In this document: piece after piece, positions 43,957 through 53,879 of the stretch
Layout: every line of letters starts with the position of its first letter
Numbering within the stretch: position 1 is the first letter of the stretch
Translations under genes and position numbers: made by a program
Assembly: GCF_002836505.1 (NCBI RefSeq)
Contig: NZ_PJBF01000059.1
Coordinates: 211,857 to 275,856, forward strand
DNA from: Psychrobacter sp. Choline-02u-9
GTDB lineage: Bacteria > Pseudomonadota > Gammaproteobacteria > Pseudomonadales > Moraxellaceae
Direction: 5' to 3'
Length of the DNA: 64,000 nt
Notes under the pieces: generated by a model
What the model saw: only the letters and a program-made list of their open reading frames with translations
What the model was told of the DNA's origin: nothing
The model's database searches: none

Positions 43957-45243
43957 TTATAGCCCAGCGATTTTGCTTTCGCCGTCTTCACGATCTAGGC
44001 CAAATGCCGTGTGCAATGACTTAACGGCTTTTTCTAGGTGTTGATCCTGAATCAGAACCGACACTTTGATTTCGCTAGTTGAAATCATTTGGATATTGAT
44101 GTTGTTTTCAGCCAGTGTTTGGAACATAAGGCTAGCGACACCTGCGTGTGAACGCATGCCAACACCAACCAATGATACTTTGACGACTTCACTGTTGCCT
44201 AATATTTCTTTGGCGCCAATTTCATCTTTTACTTCTTCGTTAAGCACTTTTAGCGTCTTATCTAAATCAGTGCGGTTAACTGTGAAAGTAAAGTCAGTAG
44301 TACCGTTATCCGAAAGGTTTTGTACAATCATATCGATTTCGATATTGGCACGACCAATTGGGCTTAAGATAGCAGAGGCGATACCAGGATGGTCAGGCAC
44401 GCCGCGTACTAAGATTTTTGCTTCGTCTCTGTTGAACGCGATACCTGAGATGATTGCCTGTTCCATATTGTCTCCTTCGTCTATCGTTATTAGGGTACCC
44501 ACGTTGTCTTGAAACTCTTGGTCAAAGCTACCGTCTGTGTTTTCATCAAAGCTAGAGAGTACACGTAGCGGCACGCCATATTTACCAGCGAATTCTACTG
44601 AGCGAATTTGTAGAATCTTAGAGCCAAGACTTGCCATTTCAAGCATTTCTTCAAATGTAATTTTTTCAAGCTTTTTGGCTTTTGAGGTCACACGAGGGTC
44701 AGTGGTATAGACGCCATCGACATCGGTATAAATTTGACACTCGTCAGCGCCCAAGGCAGCAGCAATCGCCACACCTGTGGTATCAGAACCGCCGCGCCCT
44801 AATGTGGTCGCGTTGCCTTCTTCGTCGATACCTTGGAAACCTGCCACAATAACGATATTGCCAGCATCTAATTGCTCACGTATGTTTTTGTCATCGATGC
44901 TTTCGATACGGGCTTTGTTATGGGCGTTGTCGGTTTTAATCGCGACTTGGCGACCAGTCATTGAACGGGCACCAATACCAAGCTCTTTAATGGCCATAGC
45001 GAGGAGTGAGATAGAAACCTGCTCACCTGTTGAGACCATCTGATCGTATTCGCGAGGATCAGGCTGTGTGCTAATTTGGCGAGCTAGATCAATCAAACGG
45101 TTGGTTTCGCCGCTCATGGCTGAGACCACGACGACCACTTGATGACCATTGTCATGCCAGCGTTTGACTCGTTTGGCGACGTTTTTGATGCGGTCGATAC
45201 TGCCCATCGAGGTGCCGCCGTATTTCTGTACTATTAACGCCAT
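43957..45243 (-). CDS. lysC: Aspartate kinase
   Basis: Makes aspartyl phosphate, the first step to lysine, threonine and methionine. The kinase domain has KYGGTSMGSIDRIKNVA at the N-terminus, VVVSAMSGETNRL, and TLGRGGSDTTGVAIAAALGA. Two ACT regulatory domains lie at about 265-420 (SGIAFNRDEAKILVRGVPD, VGVGMRSHAGVASLMFQ). The 428-aa single-domain kinase type resembles the Pseudomonas/Acinetobacter enzyme inhibited by Lys and Thr; inhibition is inferred from family. Lies between alaS and csrA. Confidence 0.96.
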   Translation of the reverse strand: MALIVQKYGGTSMGSIDRIKNVAKRVKRWHDNGHQVVVVVSAMSGETNRLIDLARQISTQPDPREYDQMVSTGEQVSISLLAMAIKELGIGARSMTGRQVAIKTDNAHNKARIESIDDKNIREQLDAGNIVIVAGFQGIDEEGNATTLGRGGSDTTGVAIAAALGADECQIYTDVDGVYTTDPRVTSKAKKLEKITFEEMLEMASLGSKILQIRSVEFAGKYGVPLRVLSSFDENTDGSFDQEFQDNVGTLITIDEGDNMEQAIISGIAFNRDEAKILVRGVPDHPGIASAILSPIGRANIEIDMIVQNLSDNGTTDFTFTVNRTDLDKTLKVLNEEVKDEIGAKEILGNSEVVKVSLVGVGMRSHAGVASLMFQTLAENNINIQMISTSEIKVSVLIQDQHLEKAVKSLHTAFGLDREDGESKIAGL

Positions 45244-45595
45244 AAAAATCTACCTATTTATTCAATAATGACTTTTTATTGTCATTGATGAGAGTCAATG
45301 TGATGCTCGTCAATGCTTGTATAGATAAAGCCAGATGATAAGAGTTATGCCTTTAGGTCTTTCATTCTTCTAATGGTATCTATCAACCTTATGGAATGAA
45401 CAATATGCCCAAACGTTGACCTTTATACCATATCTACCGCATAACTTTAAGCCTCAGGAGCGCTTAGATGTATGGCGATTGGTTATAGTAGTTATAACCA
45501 ATCACGTATTCTATGTGTAATAGAGTAAAGCTATGCGATAAATATAAAGTACATTGTGACGCGCTATACCAATATATTCACGAGTTTAGTATTCG
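45244..45595 (-). other. Intergenic region alaS-lysC
   Basis: 352 bp. Holds a perfect 11-bp dyad (45477-45503). I compared it with a lysine riboswitch and saw no match. A possible minus-strand -10 TATAAA near 45427 has a weak TTAAAG -35. Confidence 0.4.
45477..45503. promoter_or_regulatory. 27-bp dyad between alaS and lysC
   Basis: GATTGGTTATA and TATAACCAATC are perfect inverted copies with a 5-nt loop, without a T-tract on either strand. It may be an operator or an mRNA hairpin. Confidence 0.5.
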
Positions 45596-48268
45596 CTAGC
45601 TTAGCTGGGTTTCAATCCAAGCAGGTAGAGCGCTGATAACCGCTGTACTGTTGCCAGACTTCGGTGCGCCGCCTTGTGCGTAGTCAGGCTTACCGCCACC
45701 TTTACCACCAAGCTCACCTGCCAAATGACGAATAATATCGCCAGCTTTCACTTTGGCAGTGACAGGTTTTGCGACGCTCGCTGCGAGTGCTAACTGGTCA
45801 TCTTTATCACCAATCAATACAATTACGCTATCAGGCAGTTTTGATTTGATATCGTCCATCAGCGTACGGATGGATTTACCATCGATACCGCTTAAGGTGC
45901 TGATAAGAACTGGCGTACCTGCGATCGTTTGTACATCATCAAGCAAATTGGCTGCTTGAGCACTGGCGATTTTTTGCTGCAAGCGCTCTAGTTGTTTTTC
46001 TAGGTCACGTTGCTTATCAGCCATCGTACGGACACGCTGCGCCACTTCAGGACGTTTTACTTTCAGCTGACTTGCCAATTCGCTCAGTTGTTGCTCGCTT
46101 TGCTGGATGTTTTTGACCGCATTCATGCCAGTAACAGCTTCAACTCGGCGGATACCAGCCGCAATACCAGACTCACTGGTGATTTTTAGCACACCGATAT
46201 CGCCCGTACGCTGTACGTGCAAGCCACCACATAGCTCGATAGAGAAAGGTTTGCGCTGACCATCGACGATACGGTCTGTACCCATGGTTAGTACTCGAAC
46301 ATCACTGCCGTACTTTTCGCCAAACAGTGCCATAGCGCCTTGATTCATCGCTTCATCAATCGACATGTGCTCGATACGGGCAGGGGTGTTGGCTTGAATT
46401 TGCTCATTAACGAGACGTTCGACACGCATGATTTCAGCGGCGCTAACAGGTTTGTCATAAGCAAAGTCAAAACGTAGTACTTCGCTTGAGACTAGTGAGC
46501 CTTTTTGCGTGACCGCATCGCCTAGCACTTCTCTTAGCGCTGCGTGCAATAGGTGAGTGGCCGAGTGGTTTTTGGCGCTGGCTGCACGAATGCTAGACAG
46601 TACTTGCGCTTCAGCGGTTTGCTTAGTGCTGATATCACCCATGGTCACGACACCATAATGGATAATCGCCTGACCAGATTTTTTGGTATCTTGCACTTCA
46701 AAGACGCCAGATGCCGTACGGATTTCACCAAGCTCACCAACTTGACCACCACCTTCAGCATAAAATGGGGTGCGATCTAATACCACAACGCCTTCCATGC
46801 CTTCTGTTAAGCTGTCTGCTGGGTTGCCGTCTTGATAAAGCGCGTCAATAGTCACGCCGTCTTCTTCAAGCTGCTCATAGCCGATAAATGTCGTTGGCGT
46901 TTCTACTTGGATAACGCTGCTGTAATCGACGTCAAACTTGCCAGCATCACGTGCACGCTCGCGTTGTGCCTGCATATGCTCATCAAATTCTGCTTCATCA
47001 ATAGCAATACCACGCTCACGAGTGATATCGGCGGTCAAGTCAAGTGGGAAACCATAGGTATCATAAAGCTTAAATGCCGCTTCGCCAGATAGCGTATCAC
47101 CATCTTGTAAGCCTTCAAGTTCGCTGGCAAGCAAACGTAAGCCTTGGGCCAATGTTTTAGCAAACTGTGCTTCTTCTTTTTGAATAGCATTTTCGATGAC
47201 GCTCTGCTTGTCTTTTAGCTCAGGATAGGCACTGCCCATTTCAGCCACAAGCGGCGCAACCATTTTATAGAAGAACTCGCTATCAGCGCCAAGCTTGTTG
47301 CCATGACGTACCGCACGACGAATGACACGGCGCAATACATAGCCGCGACCTTCATTACTTGGCGTGACACCATCAGCAACCAAAAATGCTACCGCACGAA
47401 TATGGTCGGCGATGACTTTTAATGATGATTGTTGCTCGTTGCTGATCTCTAAGATGTCAGCTGCTGCATCCATCAAATGGACAAATAAATCGATCTCGTA
47501 GTTGCCATGAACGCCTTGCATAATGGCACTAATACGCTCAAGACCCATGCCTGTATCGACGCTAGGTGCTGGCAGTGGTAACAGCGTGCCGTCTTTTTGA
47601 CGATTGAACTGCATGAATACGCAGTTCCAAATCTCAATATAGCGATCGCCGTCTTCTTCTGGCGTACCTGGCAAACCGCCTTCGATATCGGCACCATGGT
47701 CATAAAAGACCTCGGTGCAAGGGCCACAAGGACCAGTGTCACCCATCGTCCAAAAGTTATCAGAAGCGTAAGGAGCCCCTTTGTTATCACCAATACGAAT
47801 GATGCGCTCACTTGGAATGCCGATGTTTTTATTCCAAATCTCAAAGGCTTCGTCGTCAGTTTCATAAATAGTCACATAGAGACGATCTTTATCAATCGCT
47901 AACCACTTATCTGAGGTCAAAAACTCCCAGATATACTCGATGCCTGCTTGCTTGAAATAATCACCAAATGAGAAATTACCAAGCATTTCAAAGAAAGTAT
48001 GGTGACGGGCGGTATAGCCGACATTATCCAAATCATTATGTTTGCCGCCAGCACGTACGCACTTTTGCGAGGTTACCGCACGTGTATAGTCACGTGGTTC
48101 CATACCCAAAAAGGTTTCTTTAAACTGATTCATACCAGCATTGGTAAATAGCAATGTCGGATCATTGTGTGGAATTAAGCTAGACGATGAAACTTGGGTG
48201 TGCTGCTTGCTTATGAAAAAATCGATAAAGGCTTGGCGAATATCGGCTGAGCGAAATGGCTGGCTCAC
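45596..48268 (-). CDS. alaS: Alanyl-tRNA synthetase
   Basis: Charges tRNA-Ala. The class II aminoacylation core has [19 protein letters not shown] (motif 2 region) and [13 protein letters not shown] (motif 3). The editing domain has the zinc ligands [11 protein letters not shown] (HxxxH) and [13 protein letters not shown] (CxxxH). The C-terminal C-Ala domain with [14 protein letters not shown] ends the protein. Length 890 aa (E. coli 876). Starts at ATG 48268 with a GGAGC box upstream. Confidence 0.97.
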   Translation of the reverse strand: MSQPFRSADIRQAFIDFFISKQHTQVSSSSLIPHNDPTLLFTNAGMNQFKETFLGMEPRDYTRAVTSQKCVRAGGKHNDLDNVGYTARHHTFFEMLGNFSFGDYFKQAGIEYIWEFLTSDKWLAIDKDRLYVTIYETDDEAFEIWNKNIGIPSERIIRIGDNKGAPYASDNFWTMGDTGPCGPCTEVFYDHGADIEGGLPGTPEEDGDRYIEIWNCVFMQFNRQKDGTLLPLPAPSVDTGMGLERISAIMQGVHGNYEIDLFVHLMDAAADILEISNEQQSSLKVIADHIRAVAFLVADGVTPSNEGRGYVLRRVIRRAVRHGNKLGADSEFFYKMVAPLVAEMGSAYPELKDKQSVIENAIQKEEAQFAKTLAQGLRLLASELEGLQDGDTLSGEAAFKLYDTYGFPLDLTADITRERGIAIDEAEFDEHMQAQRERARDAGKFDVDYSSVIQVETPTTFIGYEQLEEDGVTIDALYQDGNPADSLTEGMEGVVVLDRTPFYAEGGGQVGELGEIRTASGVFEVQDTKKSGQAIIHYGVVTMGDISTKQTAEAQVLSSIRAASAKNHSATHLLHAALREVLGDAVTQKGSLVSSEVLRFDFAYDKPVSAAEIMRVERLVNEQIQANTPARIEHMSIDEAMNQGAMALFGEKYGSDVRVLTMGTDRIVDGQRKPFSIELCGGLHVQRTGDIGVLKITSESGIAAGIRRVEAVTGMNAVKNIQQSEQQLSELASQLKVKRPEVAQRVRTMADKQRDLEKQLERLQQKIASAQAANLLDDVQTIAGTPVLISTLSGIDGKSIRTLMDDIKSKLPDSVIVLIGDKDDQLALAASVAKPVTAKVKAGDIIRHLAGELGGKGGGKPDYAQGGAPKSGNSTAVISALPAWIETQLS

Positions 48269-48422
48269 AGCGGCTCCTTACTGACGGATAGAATTGAGTA
48301 AATGACATAAAATAATTTTGCAAGCGATTTTAGCACAAACGCCCAAGCTCTTGGTACAAGAGTTATAACTACTAGGTTATTATACGTATGCTAGTCATTG
48401 CCTAATTTGTAGCGTATGCAGA

Positions 48423-50174
48423 CTAATTAGTCAAAATTGCCGCATCCGTTTCATCTAATTTGTCTTGCGTCGTTGGGTTGGACTCGATTACTTGCACAGG
48501 CAGATAACGTAGTTGAAGCTTGATTGGCAAGTACTCTGGGAAATTCTCTGCCATATCATTAGTAATGAGTGTCTCAATCTGGCGAACATCGTATGAGCTT
48601 GGTAATGTCTCTCCACGTACGATTGCCCGCACCACTTGGTTTTCTTCTGAGGTATCAAACTGTGTATTGGTCAATACATTGCCTTGATCGATAAAGTAGT
48701 TGTTGATCGCTTCTTTGACACTACTCTCAAATACTTGCTGCTTGGCATTGGTCTGTAGATTGATGGTCAAATAGGCACCTAAGCCGCCAAGTAGTAATAA
48801 AGTCACCGCGTTACGCTGCAAAAAAGTCAGATAGGTATTCGATTTATAGTCGTCATCGACCAAACGACGAAACCCTAAGACCCATAAGACAAGCGCATTG
48901 GTAAACTGGATAGCAAGGATGTTAGTCGCTGCCAATAATAGCGCACCAAGCCCAAGCTGCATCTCGCCATTGGCGAGCAAGATACCACTAGCTGCCAGTG
49001 GTGGTACCAAGGCTGTGGCAACCGCAACGCCAACAACAGCAACCGAGAGATGCGGAGATACCATCGCATACGCACCAGCCGTGCCGCCAGCTAAGGCAAT
49101 CATTAAATCCATGGAAGTAGGCTGGGTACGTGATAGGATTTCTGCCGTTAGCGGTTGGTCTTTATGTAGCCAACCAACGATAAAGCCGACCAATACCACC
49201 AATGAGACACCGATGATGACGGTAAAGAGCGACTTACGTAGCAATGGCATACGGTGATCGATAATCGCTAGCGCTATGCCCGTGATAGGGCCTAGCATCA
49301 TCGCAACCAACATCGCTCCGATGACTACGGCTGCTGAATTAGTTACTAGCCCATAACTGGCAATGATGGCAGACAAAATGTTCATGATGAAGTACATCTT
49401 GCTAGGCAGGGCGTTCGCCTCAATTCTAACCCGTACTTCTGGGTAATCTACTTTTTGATTGCTGAATTGCTCGGCGACAAACTGCTTATAAGATTCAAGC
49501 TTGGCTTCTTTTTCCTCTTGAACCTCATCCTCGTCACTTTCACCTTGAGACTTTTGAGCGTCGCTGTCTTCTACATCGGTGTCTTTACTTTGACTTTTAT
49601 CTTCTGAGTTATTCTCTTGATTGTCATCATCGCGACTAGATTCATTTTTTGTCTTTTGTTGATTGGCTGTTTTGTTATCTGATGACTGTGCTGCGATGTT
49701 TGTGTCATCAGCAGGGTCATCGGCAGTGTCGTCTTCTGCTTCTACCGTTACTTCAGCACCACTATCATCTCGAGCACTTTTTTCTGTTGTTTCTGCCGTA
49801 TCCGACTGGAAGAAATCGGACTTTTCTTTCGCTTCTATAGTTTCTGACTCTGCAATCTCAGACGCTTCAGTATTTGACTGTGACTCAGGTTCTGTCGATT
49901 CCAATGTTGCTACGACCACATCGTCACTGATGGTTTCCATGGTTATCTCAGCGTCAGGTGGCTGCGCACATTCAGTGTCTACTTCGGAGTCTGTTTTGCT
50001 ATCTGTATCAGTCGATTGCTTGTGTTGATTGTCTTCGCTTTCATCATTGTCTACAGCGGCATCATCAACTACTGGGTCAATTGTCGCGTCTTGATTGTGA
50101 GAGGCGTCAGTAGCGATTGATGAATCGTTTTGATCCACTGAGTTAGGCGCAGTGTTTTTTTCAGATGAGGACAT
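48423..50174 (-). CDS. DUF389 family membrane protein with long acidic N-terminus
   Basis: A 583-aa protein. The first 220 residues are low-complexity and strongly acidic (Asp, Glu, Ser, Thr, Asn, Gln), likely disordered. A DUF389 membrane core follows at about 255-450, with about six helices (NILSAIIASYGLVTNSAAVVIGAMLVA, MMLGPITGIALAI, VAVATALVPPLAASGI) and the conserved GP and PP motifs. A soluble C-terminal domain (about 450-583) completes it. The function of DUF389 proteins is unknown. Upstream of alaS by 154 bases on the same strand, with no obvious operon link. Confidence 0.82.
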   Translation of the reverse strand: MSSSEKNTAPNSVDQNDSSIATDASHNQDATIDPVVDDAAVDNDESEDNQHKQSTDTDSKTDSEVDTECAQPPDAEITMETISDDVVVATLESTEPESQSNTEASEIAESETIEAKEKSDFFQSDTAETTEKSARDDSGAEVTVEAEDDTADDPADDTNIAAQSSDNKTANQQKTKNESSRDDDNQENNSEDKSQSKDTDVEDSDAQKSQGESDEDEVQEEKEAKLESYKQFVAEQFSNQKVDYPEVRVRIEANALPSKMYFIMNILSAIIASYGLVTNSAAVVIGAMLVAMMLGPITGIALAIIDHRMPLLRKSLFTVIIGVSLVVLVGFIVGWLHKDQPLTAEILSRTQPTSMDLMIALAGGTAGAYAMVSPHLSVAVVGVAVATALVPPLAASGILLANGEMQLGLGALLLAATNILAIQFTNALVLWVLGFRRLVDDDYKSNTYLTFLQRNAVTLLLLGGLGAYLTINLQTNAKQQVFESSVKEAINNYFIDQGNVLTNTQFDTSEENQVVRAIVRGETLPSSYDVRQIETLITNDMAENFPEYLPIKLQLRYLPVQVIESNPTTQDKLDETDAAILTN

Positions 50175-50449
50175 AGCAGATAGCGTTCTTAGTAGATAAA
50201 GAAAGTCATTATTGTAATGATAAATAGATAAAGATATAGGAGATTCTTGAAAATATAAAAAAGAGTTGAGAGAAGGTGGGGGTAAGAACTGATGTTTCTT
50301 ATGATTAAGTCTAAAACCTTAATAATAGCATGGTTTTTATTCAAAAGTCATTCAATATAGATGCTACAAGGGTTCACGGTAAATACTTACTTTTTTTGTG
50401 GAATTGAGGTTAAATATATTATATCCACAATAAAGATAAGGAATAACTT

Positions 50450-50662
50450 ATGAACTGGCCATTATTTTCTGTCATATACTCAATGACAGCCACCGTGACT
50501 ATTGGGCTTTTTATGATCGGAGCTCTCGTTACAGGGTTCGATGAGATATTTCATATTCAAATAGCGGTGGGATTGGGTTTTTTGGCTTCAATACCTGCAG
50601 GGTTATTCTTTACCAAAAAAATTGGCAGTATTACTGGCAATGAGGAAGGCTATAAGACATAA
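50450..50662 (+). CDS. Small two-helix membrane protein
   Basis: A 70-aa protein with two hydrophobic helices, about 6-28 (FSVIYSMTATVTIGLFMIGAL) and 38-53, then a Lys/Gly tail. The ATG has AAGGAATAACTT upstream, a good ribosome binding site, and a terminator follows at 50731. Similar small proteins occur in Pseudomonas-like genomes, often misnamed CTP synthetase. Function unknown. Confidence 0.7.
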   Translation: MNWPLFSVIYSMTATVTIGLFMIGALVTGFDEIFHIQIAVGLGFLASIPAGLFFTKKIGSITGNEEGYKT

Positions 50663-50730
50663 AGGCGAACAGTAAGACACAAAGACAAGCAGTGTTATCG
50701 ATGTGAAGTGGAACCGCCCATCAACAAACA

Positions 50731-50760
50731 AAAAAAGACCTCAATATTGAGGTCTTTTTT
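50731..50760. terminator. Bidirectional terminator, perfect palindrome
   Basis: Core GACCTCAATATTGAGGTC with six A and six T at the ends. Serves the small membrane protein gene and the convergent L,D-transpeptidase gene. Confidence 0.94.
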
Positions 50761-50817
50761 GTCATCATTAAAAATATTTGCTAACTAGCATCGAAGCTAG
50801 ATTTAATACAGTTCTAT

Positions 50818-52221
50818 TTATTGAAGTTCGACAACCGCGCCATTTTCGATATTGGCATATACTTCTAACACATCCCAGTTGGTCAAACGAACACAACCTG
50901 CTGAGCCCTGACGACTGATACCTTCAGGTACTGGTGAGCCATGTAAACCGTAAGAAGGCTTAGATAATCCCATCCAAACGACACCGACTGGGTTGTTTGG
51001 TCCTGGTGCTATCATATGAACTTTCTTTTGAGCGCCTTCACCAACGGTTGATTTATACCAAGGCATTTTTACTTTATTGATAATTTTGAACGTGCCTTTT
51101 GGAGACGGTGTGGCATCGCTACCAACGGTCGTCGGATAAGTAGCAACCAATTTGTCACCATTATAGGCATACAGCGTTTTGTCGGCTTTGTTGGCGACAA
51201 CGCGATTGATACGTTGGTTCAGCTTGTCGCGAGTATTTAGTACTGTGATAGTCTCGCCAACAGCATACTTTTTGTTTTTGTTAAGTTTATCTAAGTAACG
51301 TACATCCATATGGAAACGTTCACCTAGCATCTCTTTGATATCTTGATAATAAAGACCTTTCATTTTTGACTTCGCTTCTGAACCAGAAGGCGTGGTCGCA
51401 AAATTGGTATTGATATCGTCTGCGGTCAACGTATAAGTGACCAGTACAGGTTTGTTTGCAGGGATATTTTTAACCAAGGCGTCCCAAGTTTTTTGATCCA
51501 TTTTACCAGTCGCTGGCAAGCCTTTCATCGTTTGGAAGTTAACAAGGGCTTTTTTGCTGTTCATGCCCCAACCGCCATCGATAGGACCAGGAGAAGCATG
51601 GTTCCAATCGAGCAGCGCCTGCATTTTAATCGTCATCGCTGAGTTGACTTTCATATTAGGTGACCAAACAGCACCGTTCACTTGCTTGGCATAGTTCGAC
51701 AAGTTCAGCGTTGTATGTTTCTTACCATCTTTGTCTTCGATGTTTTTGATGGTCGGATCATCGCTAAAGTCTTGACGCTTCTCACTCTCTGGTAACTCAA
51801 AAGCGAGTGGATCAGACGAGTCGATAGATGATAGGTCGCTAGGCGCCGCGACGGCTTGACCTTCACTAATGTCATCATTGCGGTCAGCTTGCTCATCTTT
51901 ACGCGTCAGTTCTGCTGCACTCATATTGTCAGCAGCTGGGGCTGGCACGTTTTGGTTGGCTTCTTGCTTATTATTGATAAGCTGGTTCATGCTGTCGACT
52001 GGTTTCGCTTTCTCTGTATTTAACTGTACAGTATCAGCGCCATCTGAGCGACTACGGTTCTCTTGCACATTCAGGCTAACCTTTTTGGCAAGACCTGGCA
52101 TAGCGTCAGCCGTGCGTACTGGCAATGTGCGAGTACTATCGGCAGGTGCAGCAAGTGCGGCTACACTGGCGCTTACAGCTGCGATAGATATGGCAGTAAT
52201 AATTGGCTTTATTTTCATCAT
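50818..52221 (-). CDS. L,D-transpeptidase (YkuD) with peptidoglycan-binding domain
   Basis: A periplasmic cell-wall enzyme. The signal peptide covers residues 1-25 (MMKIKPIITAISIAAVSASV, cleavage near ALA-AP). A polar linker leads to a PG_binding_1 domain (about 190-240, ALLDWNHASPGPIDGGWG, FQTMKGLPATGKMD). The YkuD domain at about 330-465 has the catalytic motif HGSP and SAGCVRLTNWDV with C443. It forms 3-3 crosslinks or attaches proteins to the wall; which one is not clear. 467 aa. Confidence 0.9.
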   Translation of the reverse strand: MMKIKPIITAISIAAVSASVAALAAPADSTRTLPVRTADAMPGLAKKVSLNVQENRSRSDGADTVQLNTEKAKPVDSMNQLINNKQEANQNVPAPAADNMSAAELTRKDEQADRNDDISEGQAVAAPSDLSSIDSSDPLAFELPESEKRQDFSDDPTIKNIEDKDGKKHTTLNLSNYAKQVNGAVWSPNMKVNSAMTIKMQALLDWNHASPGPIDGGWGMNSKKALVNFQTMKGLPATGKMDQKTWDALVKNIPANKPVLVTYTLTADDINTNFATTPSGSEAKSKMKGLYYQDIKEMLGERFHMDVRYLDKLNKNKKYAVGETITVLNTRDKLNQRINRVVANKADKTLYAYNGDKLVATYPTTVGSDATPSPKGTFKIINKVKMPWYKSTVGEGAQKKVHMIAPGPNNPVGVVWMGLSKPSYGLHGSPVPEGISRQGSAGCVRLTNWDVLEVYANIENGAVVELQ

Positions 52222-52561
52222 ATTGAGTCACTTGTGGTTGCTACTAATGCGGCTATTATGCGCATAATTTGATTGCATCGCAAACTTTTGACACATCTTT
52301 TTGCATTTAAGACTTGCCAAACGTCAACTGCTGACGTATTCGCTACAGTTGGGTAATAATTTAACCAAGGTGTGTATGGCGTCGTGCTCGATTCTTACGC
52401 AAACTGTCCATTATTCGCACTATTTTTTGTGCAAGTAAAAATGACAGTTATTGGCGCTACTAGAGGTTTACGTCTATAATGTATGACTGAATTTTATTTA
52501 ATATAACGATTTTTAGCAAAAAGCAATTTAACCCGCTAGCAGTTAATCCACAAGGTGCGAT
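52222..52561. other. Divergent intergenic region L,D-transpeptidase gene / prmB
   Basis: 340 bp with the prmB promoter near the right end. Nothing else recognised on either strand. Confidence 0.4.
52451..52480 (+). promoter_or_regulatory. Candidate prmB promoter
   Basis: -35 TTGGCG (52451-52456), 18-bp spacer, perfect -10 TATAAT (52475-52480). Leader of about 75 nt. Confidence 0.6.
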
Positions 52562-53734
52562 ATGTCAGAAGACCAAACAATGAGTGCAGAAGAGTTTCAA
52601 AACCAATACTTCAATGATGAGTCTGAGGGCTTAGACGGTGAGATGGAGTATGATTTAGAGACTGGACTTCTTGGTGAGCACGATGAATTTGCTAACTTAC
52701 ATGCAGAGCTAAACGAAGCACGTGAGCAGCTTGTCAGTATTCGCGACTTTATTCGTTTTTCAGTCACGCAGCTGCGTAACTACGACGTCGTTGTTGCACA
52801 AGGTACGACCGATGAGTTTGCAGAAGCGTCAGCCATTGTCTTGCACTCTTTGTCTCTCGATTGGTCTGCTAATGAGCAGATTTTAGACTGTCGTCTGACC
52901 ACGTCTGAAAAACAGTTGGTACTAGGACTATTAGAAGAGCGTATCGCTGAACGTAAGCCACTCAGTTATTTAATTAACTTGTCATACTTCTGCGACCTGC
53001 CTTTTTATGTCGATGAGCGTGTTCTTATCCCGCGTTCACCGATTGCAGAGTTGATTCGTCAGCAGTTCCATCCGTACTTTGAAGTTACTGAATTGGCCAA
53101 ACCACTGGGTGTCAGTCCGAACGAAAAGTCAGCGGTATTTTATGACCATGGCTTGGATGTGAAGCAATTGTCGCAGCCTGAGCGTATCTTGGACTTGTGT
53201 ACTGGCTCTGGTTGTATCGCAATCGCGCTTGCTACCCGTTTCGTTGATGCGTTGGTCGATGCCGTTGATATCGATAAAGGCGCATTAGAAGTGGCAATGG
53301 TCAATGTCGATCATCATGATCTTGGCCATCAAGTGAACGTAATCGAGTCTGACTTGTTTGCCAAGATACCTGCTGAGAACCAGTATGAGCTTATCGTCAC
53401 CAATCCACCGTATGTGGACGCCGCTATCATGGCAGATTTGCCGCCTGAGTTCTTATATGAGCCGGAGCATGCACTAGCAGCTGGTCAAGATGGTTTGGAT
53501 TTGGTACATCGTATTTTATTTGAAGCGCCAGACTATCTGAGCCCAGATGGGTTGCTGATCTGCGAAGTGGGTGACAGCGAATGGGCACTAAAACAAGCCT
53601 ATCCTGAAATCCAGTTTGATTGGTTGAAGTTTGCACATGGCGGTCATGGTGTCTTTGCGATTACCTACGATGAGCTAGTCTCAAATCGTCAATTGTTTGC
53701 CTCTTATGTTCAGCTATTAGATAGCCTTCAATAG
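52562..53734 (+). CDS. prmB: 50S ribosomal protein L3 N5-glutamine methyltransferase
   Basis: Methylates a glutamine of L3. The SAM-binding motif is ILDLCTGSGCIAIALA, followed by VDAVDIDKGALEVAMVN and the catalytic NPPYVDAAIM. The RVLIPRSPIAELI segment favours PrmB over PrmC. Length 390 aa against about 310, owing to an acidic N-terminal extension of about 45 residues (DDESEGLDGEMEYDLETG). prmB-aroC order is conserved in gamma-proteobacteria. An ATG at codon 8 is a possible start. Confidence 0.94.
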   Translation: MSEDQTMSAEEFQNQYFNDESEGLDGEMEYDLETGLLGEHDEFANLHAELNEAREQLVSIRDFIRFSVTQLRNYDVVVAQGTTDEFAEASAIVLHSLSLDWSANEQILDCRLTTSEKQLVLGLLEERIAERKPLSYLINLSYFCDLPFYVDERVLIPRSPIAELIRQQFHPYFEVTELAKPLGVSPNEKSAVFYDHGLDVKQLSQPERILDLCTGSGCIAIALATRFVDALVDAVDIDKGALEVAMVNVDHHDLGHQVNVIESDLFAKIPAENQYELIVTNPPYVDAAIMADLPPEFLYEPEHALAAGQDGLDLVHRILFEAPDYLSPDGLLICEVGDSEWALKQAYPEIQFDWLKFAHGGHGVFAITYDELVSNRQLFASYVQLLDSLQ

Positions 53735-53792
53735 ACAGATATTAGGTTAAATAGACGTCGGCTTCATGAGCCGAAACTATAAGCAACAACTA

Positions 53793-53837
53793 CAATCACT
53801 CATTATAAGCAACACAAGCAATAACCATGAGTGATTG
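53793..53837 (+). other. Stem-loop between prmB and aroC
   Basis: CAATCACTCAT (53793-53803) pairs perfectly with ATGAGTGATTG (53827-53837) around a 23-nt loop, without a T-tract. An additional direct repeat TATAAGCAACA is found at 53778 and 53804. Confidence 0.5.
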
Positions 53838-53879
53838 GTCAAATAGTCATCAGTAGCGTTTACTTGTTTAAGGACAGTT

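Noticed and set aside
45244..45595. Lysine riboswitch before lysC
   Set aside because: I looked for the conserved core words and the five-way junction on the minus strand and found no match. A covariance-model search would settle it.
49649..50028. Plus-strand frames opposite the acidic N-terminus of the DUF389 protein
   Set aside because: They are reverse readings of a low-complexity acidic region (Ser/Val-rich mirror) with no start signals.
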